Shown here: positions 1 through 6,942 of the stretch, piece by piece | Layout: the number at the start of each line of letters is the position of its first letter | Position numbering within the stretch: the first letter of the stretch is position 1 | Origin: Limnohabitans sp. | Lineage (GTDB): Bacteria > Pseudomonadota > Gammaproteobacteria > Burkholderiales > Burkholderiaceae_C | Direction: 5' to 3' | NCBI GenBank assembly: GCA_030729445.1 | Contig: JANQXJ010000254.1 | Span: 1-12,258 of the forward strand | Length of the DNA stretch: 12,258 bases | Translations under genes and position numbers: made by a program | Notes under the pieces: generated by a model | What the model saw: only the letters and a program-made list of their open reading frames with translations | Told to the model about the DNA's origin: nothing | The model's database searches: none

Positions 1-1094
1 TGGAGCAGCGTATTTCGGCTTTGGAAGGCGGCATTGGGGCCATCACCACTTCCAGCGGGCAGGCCGCCTTACACCTGGCCATTGCCACCCTCATGGGAGC
101 GGGCTCGCACATCGTGGCCTCATCGGCTCTGTATGGCGGCTCGCACAACCTGCTGCATTACACCCTGAGCCGCTTTGGCATCCGCACCACCTTTGTCAAA
201 CCCGGCGACTTGGATGCCTGGCGTGCCGCCGTGCAGCCCGACACCAAACTCTTTTTTGGCGAAACCGTGGGCAACCCCGGCATGGACGTGCTGGACATTG
301 AAGCCGTGAGCGCCATCGCGCACGAAGCGGGTGTGCCGCTGCTGGTGGATTCCACCCTCACCTCACCCTGGCTCATCAAGCCTTTTGACCACGGGGCCGA
401 TCTGGTCTACCACTCGGCCACCAAGTTTTTGTCGGGCCACGGCACGGTGGTGGGCGGTGTGGTGGTCGATGGCGGCAGCTTTGACTGGGACAAATCCGGC
501 AAATTTGCCGAGCTGAGCCAGGCTTACGCGGGCTTTCACAACATGGTCTTCAGCGAAGAAAGCACCGTGGGCGCCTTCTTGCTGCGGGCCCGTCGCGAGG
601 GCCTGCGCGACTTTGGTGCCTGCATGAGCCCGCACACCGCTTGGCTGATTTTGCAAGGCATCGAAACCCTGCCCCTGCGCATGGCGCGGCACATGGAGAA
701 CACCGCCAAAGTGGTGGAGTTTTTGGCCGCGCACCCGCTGGTCAGCCGCGTGGGCCACCCCATGCTCGAGAGTCACCCTTCGCACGCCTTGGCCCAAAAA
801 CTCTTGCCACGCGGCGCAGGCTCGGTGTTCAGCTTCGACATCAAAGGCAACCGCGCCCAAGGCCAAAAGTTCATCGAAACCCTCAAGGTCTTTAGCCACT
901 TGGCCAATGTGGGCGACTGCCGCAGCCTGGTGATCCACCCGGCCAGCACCACGCATTTCCGCATGACGGACGAAGCCTTGGCTGCAGGCGGCATCGGCCC
1001 CGGCACCATCCGTTTGTCGATTGGCTTGGAAGATCCGGCCGACCTGATCGACGACTTGAAGAAGGCACTCAAAGCGGCCGAGAAAGCCGCTTGA
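1..1094 (+). CDS. metY: O-acetylhomoserine sulfhydrylase (MetY-type), 5' end missing
   Basis: This is the C-terminal part of a PLP-dependent Cys/Met-metabolism enzyme that makes homocysteine from an acylated homoserine and sulfide in the cytoplasm. The frame is open from base 3 (EQRISALEGG...), so the true start lies upstream; about 363 residues are visible, against roughly 430 for MetY-type enzymes. Visible marks are SSGQAA near the phosphate-binding region, DSTLTSPWLIKPFDHGAD before the active site, and YHSATKFLSGHGTVVGG, whose lysine (bases 423-425) should carry the PLP Schiff base. The C-terminal block with IHPASTTHFRM and GTIRLSIGLEDPADLIDDL is typical of the family. The long form and GACMSPHTAWLILQGIETL favour MetY over the shorter MetB/MetC or MetZ groups, but the acyl donor (acetyl or succinyl) cannot be decided from sequence alone. 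No partner methionine gene is visible. Confidence 0.93.
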   Translation, partial: EQRISALEGGIGAITTSSGQAALHLAIATLMGAGSHIVASSALYGGSHNLLHYTLSRFGIRTTFVKPGDLDAWRAAVQPDTKLFFGETVGNPGMDVLDIEAVSAIAHEAGVPLLVDSTLTSPWLIKPFDHGADLVYHSATKFLSGHGTVVGGVVVDGGSFDWDKSGKFAELSQAYAGFHNMVFSEESTVGAFLLRARREGLRDFGACMSPHTAWLILQGIETLPLRMARHMENTAKVVEFLAAHPLVSRVGHPMLESHPSHALAQKLLPRGAGSVFSFDIKGNRAQGQKFIETLKVFSHLANVGDCRSLVIHPASTTHFRMTDEALAAGGIGPGTIRLSIGLEDPADLIDDLKKALKAAEKAA

Positions 1095-1130
1095 AATTTG
1101 CGCAAGCGCCCTATGCCCTCCACACACCAC

Positions 1131-1184
1131 CGTCATTCCCGCGCATGCGGGAATCCATGGACCCCGGATCAAGTCCGGGGTGAC
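1131..1184. repeat. Dispersed two-hairpin repeat element
   Basis: Two perfect stems lie back to back in the spacer after metY. The first is ATTCCCGC (1135-1142) with GCGGGAAT (1147-1154) around GCAT. The second is ACCCCGGA (1161-1168) with TCCGGGGT (1174-1181) around TCAAG. The whole is bracketed by GTCA (1132-1135) and TGAC (1181-1184). The second half matches the element at 11328-11355 in opposite orientation. From general knowledge, such elements are common intergenic repeats in proteobacterial genomes. No T-run follows either stem, so it is not a textbook terminator, although a role in ending or protecting metY mRNA is possible. Confidence 0.8.
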
Positions 1185-1198
1185 ATGTCGAGCAATTT

Positions 1199-1214
1199 TC
1201 CGTTCTTGAACGGA
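1199..1214. promoter_or_regulatory. 16-base palindrome upstream of the hydrolase, possible operator
   Basis: TCCGTTC-TT-GAACGGA is a perfect inverted repeat with 7-base arms and a 2-base centre, ending 26 bases before the hydrolase ATG. The very short centre suits a dimeric repressor site better than an RNA hairpin. I do not recognise the motif as belonging to a named regulator. No convincing -35/-10 pair overlaps it. A regulatory role is inference from symmetry and position. Confidence 0.35.
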
Positions 1215-1240
1215 CAAGTTCATCACCTGAGCATCAAGTC

Positions 1241-2059
1241 ATGATCATCTCTTTGCCCACCCACAAGCTCTATGCCTACACCGGCGGCAAGCCCTTCAAC
1301 CCCGCGCAGCCCACCGCTGTGTTCATCCACGGCGTGCTCAACGACCACAGCGTCTGGATTTTGCAAACCCGCTACATGGCCCACCACGGCTGGAACGTGC
1401 TGGCCATCGACCTGCCCGGGCACTGCAAAAGCGAAGGCACACCACCCCAAAGCGTGGAAGAAGCGGCCGACACCGTCATCGCGCTGCTCGATGCGCTGAA
1501 GATCGAAAAAGCCGCGCTGATCGGCCACAGCTTCGGCTCGCTCATCGCCTTGGATGCGGCGGCACGCGACGCGCAAGCCCACCCCGGGCGCGTGTCTCAC
1601 CTGGTCATGGTGGGCACGGCCTACCCGATGCGCGTGTCACCTGCCCTGCTCGACCTGTCGGTCAGTGCGCCCTTCAAAGCCATTGACATGGTCAACAGCT
1701 TCTCGCACTCCACGCTCGCCCCACCGCCATCGGCCTTGGGCCCCGGCACCTGGCTGTATGGCGGCAGCAAGGCGCTGATGCGCCGGGTGCTGGCCAGCAA
1801 CACACAAGTCAATGTGTTCCACACCGGCTTCAAGGCCTGCGACGATTACCGTGGCGCAGAGGCCTCCATGCCTCAGATCACCTCCCCCACCCTGTTTGTG
1901 CTGGGCAGCGCCGACCAGATGACGCCGCCCAAGGCTGCGCAAAGCCTGATTGACCTGTGCAAGAAGCCGATGGTGGTCAAGCTGCCCGCAGGCCATTCGC
2001 TCATGACCGAAGCGCCCGAGGGCGTGTTGCAGGCGCTCAAGGATTTTCTGAACCCGTGA
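1241..2059 (+). CDS. Alpha/beta-fold hydrolase
   Basis: A 272-residue cytoplasmic alpha/beta hydrolase without a signal peptide. The oxyanion-side loop is FIHGVLNDHSVW (residues 28-39) and the IDLPGHCKSEG strand-turn lies at 56-66. The nucleophile elbow GHSFGS gives Ser97. The likely acid is Asp225 in GSADQMTPP, and the base is His252 in AGHSLMTEAP. The triad is therefore complete and correctly spaced, with a lid region at about 135-205. The family covers esterases, lipases, C-C hydrolases and epoxide- or haloalkane-type enzymes, and the substrate cannot be read here. The start at 1241 gives a normal N-terminus, but no good Shine-Dalgarno precedes it. It sits between metY and a P450; a shared pathway with the P450 is possible but unproven. 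Confidence 0.88.
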   Translation: MIISLPTHKLYAYTGGKPFNPAQPTAVFIHGVLNDHSVWILQTRYMAHHGWNVLAIDLPGHCKSEGTPPQSVEEAADTVIALLDALKIEKAALIGHSFGSLIALDAAARDAQAHPGRVSHLVMVGTAYPMRVSPALLDLSVSAPFKAIDMVNSFSHSTLAPPPSALGPGTWLYGGSKALMRRVLASNTQVNVFHTGFKACDDYRGAEASMPQITSPTLFVLGSADQMTPPKAAQSLIDLCKKPMVVKLPAGHSLMTEAPEGVLQALKDFLNP

Positions 2060-2060
2060 G

Positions 2061-2099
2061 GGCGAAGGCCATTCGCGCACAGGGGCTCGCTCCTACAAC
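2061..2099 (-). repeat. REP-like element abutting the P450 start codon
   Basis: The whole 40-base gap between the hydrolase stop and the P450 ATG is occupied by a sequence that, read on the minus strand, begins TTGTAGGAGCGAGC and continues through GCGCGAATGGCCTTCGCC. This resembles the GTAGGAGCGAGC...GCTCGCGA repetitive extragenic palindromes known from Pseudomonas and relatives. The central stem is degenerate here, but GCGAA (2062-2066) pairs with TTCGC (2072-2076) around GGCCA. The match to the REP family is from memory of its consensus, not a search. Confidence 0.5.
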
Positions 2100-3425
2100 A
2101 TGAACACATTGACTGCCCACATCACCCCGCCCATGTCGGCAGACAGGGCGCAAGAGATCGCTCAGACCCTCGATCTGCGGGCCTTGCCGCGCGACTTTCT
2201 GGACAATCCTTACCCGGTCTATGCTGCACTGCGCGAGGCCGAGCCCTTCAAGCGCATGCCCGATGGCGCCTATTTCCTGACCCGCCACGCCGATCTGGTG
2301 GCGGTGTACCGCGACGCCAAGGTCTTCAGCTCTGACAAACAAGTGGAGTTCGGCCCCAAATACAACCATGCACCTTTCAACCAGCCGCCCTTCGCCACAG
2401 CAAGCGGTGTATCCCCGCTGTACGAGCACCACACCAGCAGCCTGGTCTTCAACGACGCACCACGACACACGCGTGTGCGGCAGCTCATCATGGGCGCCCT
2501 CACCCGCCGCGCCATCGAAGCCATGGAGCCTGGCCTGGTGCAACTGGTAGACAGCCTGCTGGACAAGATTGAGGCCCAAGGCGGCGGCGATCTGATCGAA
2601 GATTTTGCCTCGGCCATTCCGGTGGAGATCATTGGCAATTTGCTGGATGTGCCACACGCCGACCGCGAGCCTTTGCGCGGCTGGTCGCTGGCCATTTTGG
2701 GGGCGCTCGAGCCATCCCTCACCCCAGAGCAAGAAACACGGGGCAACCGCAGCGTGAATGAATTTTTGGCCTACTTGCGTGAACTGGTGGCCAAGCGCAG
2801 ACAGCATCCGGGCGACCCGGAGCACGACGTGCTGACCCGCTTGATTCAAGGCGAAGAAAACGGCGACGCCTTGAGCGAAATCGAGCTGCTGCAAAACTGC
2901 GTGTTTTTGCTCAACGCCGGACACGAAACCACCACCAACCTGATTGGCAACGCGCTCATCAGCCTGCACGAATGGCCCGAGCAGCGCGAACAACTCCAGG
3001 CTGACCTGAAGCAAGCCGCCAGTGAGGAAGAACGTGAGCAGATCATGGGCCTTGCGGTCGACGAGTTTTTGCGCTTTGAATCATCCAACCAGCTTGGCAA
3101 CCGCCGCGCCCAGCAAGCCACCCAGGTCAACGGCATGGACTTGCCCGCCGGCGCCTTGGTCACCCTGTGTATTGGCGCAGCCAACCGCGACCCTGCCGTG
3201 TATGACAACCCTGAGCAACTGAACCTGCGCCGCACCGGCAACAAGCACCTGGCCTTTGGCTTTGGGGTCCACCAGTGTGCGGGTCTCAGCTTGGCTCGGC
3301 TCGAAGGCCGTATTGCCATCGGCCGGTTTTTGCAGCGCTTTCCCGACTACCAACTCACCCAAACGCCAGTGCGCGGAGGCCGCGCAAGGTTTCGCGGCTT
3401 CTTGCACGCACCGTTTTCAATCTGA
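2100..3425 (+). CDS. Cytochrome P450
   Basis: A 441-residue soluble bacterial P450, a haem-thiolate monooxygenase that inserts oxygen into an organic substrate using electrons from a ferredoxin or flavodoxin system. The diagnostic parts are in order: the helix-C region FNDAPRHTRVR (117-127); the I-helix oxygen-activation motif AGHETT (273-278); the K-helix ExxR as Glu322-Arg325; and the haem loop FGFGVHQCAG (386-395) with Cys393 as axial ligand. The length is usual for the soluble class, and there is no N-terminal anchor. No ferredoxin or reductase gene is in the window, so redox partners must be encoded elsewhere. The CYP family and substrate cannot be assigned by eye. No Shine-Dalgarno precedes the ATG at 2100; an alternative in-frame ATG at 2133 (Met12) lacks one too. 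The DUF962 gene follows after 21 bases and is probably cotranscribed. Confidence 0.95.
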   Translation: MNTLTAHITPPMSADRAQEIAQTLDLRALPRDFLDNPYPVYAALREAEPFKRMPDGAYFLTRHADLVAVYRDAKVFSSDKQVEFGPKYNHAPFNQPPFATASGVSPLYEHHTSSLVFNDAPRHTRVRQLIMGALTRRAIEAMEPGLVQLVDSLLDKIEAQGGGDLIEDFASAIPVEIIGNLLDVPHADREPLRGWSLAILGALEPSLTPEQETRGNRSVNEFLAYLRELVAKRRQHPGDPEHDVLTRLIQGEENGDALSEIELLQNCVFLLNAGHETTTNLIGNALISLHEWPEQREQLQADLKQAASEEEREQIMGLAVDEFLRFESSNQLGNRRAQQATQVNGMDLPAGALVTLCIGAANRDPAVYDNPEQLNLRRTGNKHLAFGFGVHQCAGLSLARLEGRIAIGRFLQRFPDYQLTQTPVRGGRARFRGFLHAPFSI

Positions 3426-3433
3426 TAACAACC

Positions 3434-3440
3434 AAGGAGA
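3434..3440 (+). promoter_or_regulatory. Ribosome binding site of the DUF962 gene
   Basis: AAGGAGA lies 6 bases before the ATG at 3447. It is one of the strongest plus-strand Shine-Dalgarno sites in the window and fixes the start. It contrasts with the absent site in front of the P450. Confidence 0.75.
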
Positions 3441-3446
3441 CAGGTC

Positions 3447-3770
3447 ATGGACACCACCGAAACTCAAGCGCCTCAGCACACCAGCTTTGCCGAGTTCTAC
3501 CCCTTTTACCTGAGCGAACACAGCAACCGCACCTGCCGCCGCATGCATTTTGTGGGCAGCACATTGAGCCTGATGTGCCTGACCATGTTGGCCATGACCG
3601 GCAAACCCCAGTACTTTTTGTATGCCCTGCTGTGTGGTTATGGCTGCGCTTGGATTGGGCACTTTGTGTTCGAGAAGAACAAGCCCGCCAGCTTCAAGCG
3701 CCCGCTCTACAGCTTCATGGGCGACTGGGTCATGTACCGCGACATGTGGCGCGGGCGTGTGAGTTTTTAA
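3447..3770 (+). CDS. DUF962 / Mpo1-like membrane protein
   Basis: A 107-residue small membrane protein of the DUF962 (Mpo1-like) family. The signature runs FAEFYPFYLSEHSNRTCRRMHFVG (14-37), then GYGCAWIGHFVFEKNKPASFKRPLYS (64-89) and GDWVMYRDMW (92-101). Histidines 24, 34 and 72 are in the conserved positions. Two hydrophobic segments, about 34-50 and 56-75, should span the inner membrane. Yeast Mpo1 is an Fe(II)-dependent dioxygenase that shortens 2-hydroxy fatty acids by one carbon. Whether bacterial members do the same is not established, so the enzymatic role here is an inference. It follows the P450 by 21 bases with its own strong ribosome binding site, suggesting an operon. The length is complete for bacterial members. 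Confidence 0.88.
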   Translation: MDTTETQAPQHTSFAEFYPFYLSEHSNRTCRRMHFVGSTLSLMCLTMLAMTGKPQYFLYALLCGYGCAWIGHFVFEKNKPASFKRPLYSFMGDWVMYRDMWRGRVSF

Positions 3771-3785
3771 GCCGAGAAGTCCCCA

Positions 3786-3807
3786 GCGGCCCCATCAAGG
3801 GGCCCGC
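3786..3807. terminator. GC-rich hairpin between convergent genes, possible bidirectional terminator
   Basis: GGCCCC (3788-3793) pairs with GGGGCC (3799-3804) around ATCAA. With C3805 bulged, the stem extends by a GC pair on each side. It lies between the DUF962 stop (3770) and the stop of the convergent YihY gene, whose TCA (3795-3797) sits in the loop. Neither strand shows a U-tract right after the stem, so rho-independent termination is doubtful. Confidence 0.35.
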
Positions 3808-5048
3808 GACGAGGGCAGCAGCTGCGCCACTCGGACTTGGTCCAAGCCTGTTTGAACCCATAAAGGGTCGATGGCCGAGGTTCTCAGCACCAACAACCGG
3901 TCGGCCAGCGGAGCTACACGGGCCTGAGAGGGATCTATGAGCAAGACCTGACGGGCCTGTGCCTGATCGTTTGGCTCGGTGAGGCGTCCCACCCAATCGA
4001 GCTCGTGCAAAACCGCCAGAACGTGTTGCAGCTCCCCCAATTCCACGCGCAAACGTGCTGCCAATGCCCCTGCGCTCCAGCCCCGCTGTTCGCTCGCCTT
4101 GGCCGCATTCAACTCGGCCAACACTTCCAGAGCCAGCCTGAACGACCAGCCCGCCCCTTCGGGTTTGCGCCACTGCTCGCGCCCCAGCTCCGGCAAACTC
4201 GATGCCAGCACCGCACCCAACAAGACCAGCAGCCAGGTCACATAAATCCAGACCAGCAAAATCGGCACTGCTGCAAAGGCCCCATAGACCAATGAATAAG
4301 TAGGCACTTCCAGCAAATAAAAGGCCATGCCTTTTTTGGCCAACTCCAAGGAAACAGCGACCAAGAATCCGGCTGTGATGGCATGGCGCCAACGCACCCG
4401 GGTGTAGGGCACATAAAAGTACAGGCCGCTCACGCAGGCGGTGAGCAGCAAAAATTCAAAACCGTCGAGTAACCAGCGGACTGAGCCCGGCATGACGTTG
4501 ACCACGTCGCGGGATACCGTGACCACATAAGAAGTGATGGCCAAGCTGCCGCCCAAAAGCAGTGGCCCCAGGGTGATGGCCGACCAATAGAGCAAGACCC
4601 GTTGGGGCAAAGGCCGCTGGCGTTGCACCCGCCAAATTTGACCCAGCGTGCGCTCGATGGTCACCATCAGGAACACGGCCGACAAGAGCACCGCCACCAA
4701 ACCCGCCGTACCCAAGCGACTGGCCTTGCGGGAAAACTGGGTCAAATAGCTCAGTACCTGGCGTGCAATGCTCTCGGGCACCAGGCTCTCGATCAGCCAG
4801 CGCTGGATCGTGTCCTGGAACTTGCCAAACACCGGGAAGGCCGAAAACACCGCCAAACCGAGCGCAAACAAAGGCACCAAGGCCAATATGGTGGTGAAAG
4901 TCAAGGAACTGGCACTGACACCCAGTCGCGCATCACGAAAGCGTTCGGCCAAAACGCCGCCCATTTGGCGCCAAGGAAACTCAGACAGTTCCTGCCACCA
5001 CAAACGGGTGTTTTCAATCAGGCCATTCTTGGACAAGGTTGTTTGCAT
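3795..5048 (-). CDS. YihY/UPF0761 (BrkB-like) inner-membrane protein
   Basis: A 417-residue multi-pass membrane protein of the YihY/UPF0761 family. These proteins were once labelled ribonuclease BN, a name now considered wrong, and their function is unresolved. Family marks are ASSLTFTTILALVPL (46-60), FYVPYTRVRWRHAITAG (211-227) and YGAFAAVPILLVWIYVTWLL (255-274). About six hydrophobic spans are visible, near 49-70, 112-132, 153-176, 196-214, 222-245 and 254-281. After residue 290 comes a soluble C-terminal part with a winged-helix look (WSAGALAARLRVELGELQHVLAVLHELDWVGRL, 324-356), which probably faces the cytoplasm. I chose the ATG at 5048 (MQTTLSK). An upstream TTG at 5108 would add 20 atypical residues and run into the divergent gene. 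It converges on DUF962 and diverges from DUF2069. Confidence 0.88.
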   Translation of the reverse strand: MQTTLSKNGLIENTRLWWQELSEFPWRQMGGVLAERFRDARLGVSASSLTFTTILALVPLFALGLAVFSAFPVFGKFQDTIQRWLIESLVPESIARQVLSYLTQFSRKASRLGTAGLVAVLLSAVFLMVTIERTLGQIWRVQRQRPLPQRVLLYWSAITLGPLLLGGSLAITSYVVTVSRDVVNVMPGSVRWLLDGFEFLLLTACVSGLYFYVPYTRVRWRHAITAGFLVAVSLELAKKGMAFYLLEVPTYSLVYGAFAAVPILLVWIYVTWLLVLLGAVLASSLPELGREQWRKPEGAGWSFRLALEVLAELNAAKASEQRGWSAGALAARLRVELGELQHVLAVLHELDWVGRLTEPNDQAQARQVLLIDPSQARVAPLADRLLVLRTSAIDPLWVQTGLDQVRVAQLLPSSRAP

Positions 5049-5060
5049 GCCCGGTATGAT
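5030..5060 (+). promoter_or_regulatory. Possible promoter of the DUF2069 gene, near-leaderless
   Basis: TATGAT (5055-5060) matches the -10 consensus at 5 of 6 positions, and TGGACA (5030-5035) matches the -35 at 5 of 6. The 19-base spacer is longer than ideal. A start about 7 bases after the -10 would leave only 2-4 untranslated bases before the ATG at 5070, which also has no Shine-Dalgarno. The -35 and most of the spacer lie inside the divergent yihY-like coding region. Confidence 0.3.
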
Positions 5061-5069
5061 GCCATCGCA

Positions 5070-5501
5070 ATGAACTCGAACCCCGAAACCTCTCCCCTCG
5101 CCCCTCAAAAAAACACCCCAGCGGGCTTGGACTTGACCCGCTGGTTGGCCGTCGGCAGCCTGCTTGGTTTGATCATTTTGGGCTTGCTCTGGGAACTATG
5201 GCTGGCCCCATTGCGGCCAGGCGGGTCGTGGTGGGTCATGAAGGTGCTGCCTTTGTGCATTCCCCTCGCAGGCTTGCTCAAAAACCGCATGTACACCTAC
5301 CGCTGGGTCAGCATGTTGGTCTGGTTGTATTTCACCGAAGGCGTCATGCGGGCCTGGGGCGACGCTTAGCCCTCCAACGGTTTGGCCGGTTTGCAAATCC
5401 TGTTGTGCACCACCTTGTTTGTGGCCTGCGCTTTGCATGTGCGCATTCGTTTCAAGGCCGTCAAGGCCACCGGCAACTTTGTGCCCGTCCCCCGAGACTG
5501 A
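5070..5501 (+). pseudogene. DUF2069 membrane protein interrupted by an in-frame TAG
   Basis: The frame from the ATG at 5070 encodes a DUF2069-type small membrane protein, with spans near 24-46, 56-70 and 74-92 and the conserved tract YRWVSMLVWLYFTEGVMRAW. It stops at TAG (5367-5369) after 99 residues. The same frame then continues without frameshift for 43 codons: PSNGLAGLQILL, then CTTLFVACALHVRIRFKAVK, ending at TGA 5499-5501. That tail reads as the fourth membrane span and basic end expected of the family. So one nonsense codon, not a deletion or frameshift, breaks an otherwise intact 143-codon frame. The truncated product would lack the last span. The next gene starts 4 bases after the distal stop, as expected if the full frame was once translated to its end. 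A sequencing error, a recent mutation or amber suppression are all possible. The function of DUF2069 is unknown. Confidence 0.8.
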
Positions 5502-5505
5502 CACC

Positions 5506-6942
5506 ATGATTACTCCCATTCCCCATCCATTGCTTGAACAGCTGCGACAAATTTGTGGCCCTGCCAACGTCCTCACCCACGACGACCCGACCACTGACCT
5601 CAGCCCCTGGGAGCAAGACTGGCGAAAACGGGTGCGCGGTCGCGCTTTGGCCGTGGTGCGTCCAGGTGACACGGCGCAAGTCGCTGCTGTGGTCAAGGCC
5701 TGCGCCGCATCGGGCACCCCCATCGTGCCGCAAGGCGGCAACACCGGGCTGGTGGTGGGCGGCGTGCCTAACGGCTCGGGCACCCAAATCGTGCTGAGCT
5801 TGAGCCGCATGAACGCCGTGCGGGCCATCGACCCGGCCAACCTGACCATCACCGTAGAAGCCGGATGCGTCCTGCAAAACCTGCAAGCCGCCGCTGAAGC
5901 CGCAGGATTTTTATTCCCCTTGAGCCTGGGCGCCGAAGGCAGCTGCACCATCGGCGGCAACCTGGGCACCAACGCGGGCGGCACACAGGTCGTGCGCTAC
6001 GGCAACACCCGTGAGCTGTGCCTGGGCCTGGAAGTGGTCACCGCACAAGGCGAGGTTTGGCAGGGCTTGAGTGGCCTGCGCAAAGACAACACCGGCTACG
6101 ACTTGCGCAATTTGATGATCGGCAGCGAAGGCACGCTGGGCATCATCACCGCAGCCACCATGAAGCTTTATCCCCAGCCTGCTGCCCAGCTGACCGCTTG
6201 GGCCGCTGTGCCCAGCATGGAGGCGGCGGTGAAATTGCTCGGCTTGGCACATCAGCGCCTGGGGCCGGGCCTCACGGGTTTTGAAGTCATGGGCCAGTTC
6301 GCCCTGAGCTTGGTGGACAAACACTATCCGCAACTGCGCGTGCCGCTCTGGCAAGAAACGCCTTGGTGTGTGCTGCTGGAGAACTCCGACAGCGAAAGCG
6401 AAAGCCACGCCCGTGGACAGTTTGAAGCCCTGCTCGAAGCAGCCCTGGAATTAGGCTGTGTGACCGACGCCGTGGTCGCTGAGAACCTCACGCAAGCCAA
6501 AGGCCTGTGGCACATCCGCGAGAGCATCACGATGGCGCAGGCCACCGAAGGCCTCAACATCAAACACGACATCAGCATCCCAGTCTCACGCATCCCGGAC
6601 TTTGTGGCCGAGACCGACGCCCTCTTGGCCCAAAACGTCCCCGGCGTGCGCATGGTGGACTTTGGCCACTTGGGCGACGGCAACCTGCACTACAACGTGC
6701 AAGCGCCTGAAGGCGCCGATGGCCCAACCTTCTTGCGTGAGTTCGAAGACAAAGTGAACACCCTGGTGTTTGACCAAGTCAAACGCTTTGGCGGCTCTAT
6801 CAGCGCCGAACACGGCGTGGGCGAGCAAAAAGTGCACAAACTTCCGCACTACAAAGACCCCACGGCCCTGGCCATGATGCGGGCGGTCAAACAAGCGTTG
6901 GACCCACAAAACATCCTGAACCCTGGCCGAGTACTTGAGTGA
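5506..6942 (+). CDS. FAD-binding 2-hydroxyacid dehydrogenase (D-lactate/glycolate oxidase type)
   Basis: A 478-residue flavoprotein of the GlcD/DLD/D2HGDH group, which oxidises D-2-hydroxyacids such as D-lactate, glycolate or D-2-hydroxyglutarate to 2-oxoacids and passes electrons to quinone, cytochrome or ETF. The FAD_binding_4 half shows VVRPGDTAQVAAVVKAC (50-66), PQGGNTGLVVGG (75-86, pyrophosphate contact), IGGNLGTNAGG (149-159) and GSEGTLGII (206-214). The FAD-oxidase_C half shows GHLGDGNLHYN (387-397) and SAEHGVGEQK (433-442). Their His388, His395 and Glu435 match the metal-binding residues known from the human D2HGDH type. The ATG at 5506 is four bases after the distal DUF2069 stop; longer upstream starts only re-read that gene in another frame. 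A transporter gene overlaps its stop codon. The exact substrate is undecided, and no Fe-S partner subunit is adjacent, which argues against a GlcDEF complex. Confidence 0.92.
   Translation: MITPIPHPLLEQLRQICGPANVLTHDDPTTDLSPWEQDWRKRVRGRALAVVRPGDTAQVAAVVKACAASGTPIVPQGGNTGLVVGGVPNGSGTQIVLSLSRMNAVRAIDPANLTITVEAGCVLQNLQAAAEAAGFLFPLSLGAEGSCTIGGNLGTNAGGTQVVRYGNTRELCLGLEVVTAQGEVWQGLSGLRKDNTGYDLRNLMIGSEGTLGIITAATMKLYPQPAAQLTAWAAVPSMEAAVKLLGLAHQRLGPGLTGFEVMGQFALSLVDKHYPQLRVPLWQETPWCVLLENSDSESESHARGQFEALLEAALELGCVTDAVVAENLTQAKGLWHIRESITMAQATEGLNIKHDISIPVSRIPDFVAETDALLAQNVPGVRMVDFGHLGDGNLHYNVQAPEGADGPTFLREFEDKVNTLVFDQVKRFGGSISAEHGVGEQKVHKLPHYKDPTALAMMRAVKQALDPQNILNPGRVLE

Noticed and set aside
363..1226. 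Long minus-strand open frame opposite metY
   Set aside because: Antisense to a clear PLP enzyme; its N-terminal part (VTPDLIRGPWIPACAGMT) is just the dispersed repeat read through in one frame.
2037..3014. Long minus-strand open frame opposite the P450
   Set aside because: It lies entirely antisense to a P450 with all motifs intact, has no recognisable domain, and is explained by high G+C codon bias.
4602..5069. Plus-strand open frame leading into DUF2069, giving a longer start
   Set aside because: The upstream part is antisense to the YihY-like gene and is low-complexity Gln/Arg/His; the DUF2069 family begins near the ATG at 5070.
5341..5501. Frameshift as the cause of the DUF2069 break
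   Set aside because: The family-like tail is in the same frame as the N-terminal part, so a nonsense codon alone explains the break.
5419..5505. Longer start of the FAD dehydrogenase
   Set aside because: The extra 29 residues re-read the DUF2069 tail in another frame; the family N-terminus and the tight spacing favour ATG 5506.
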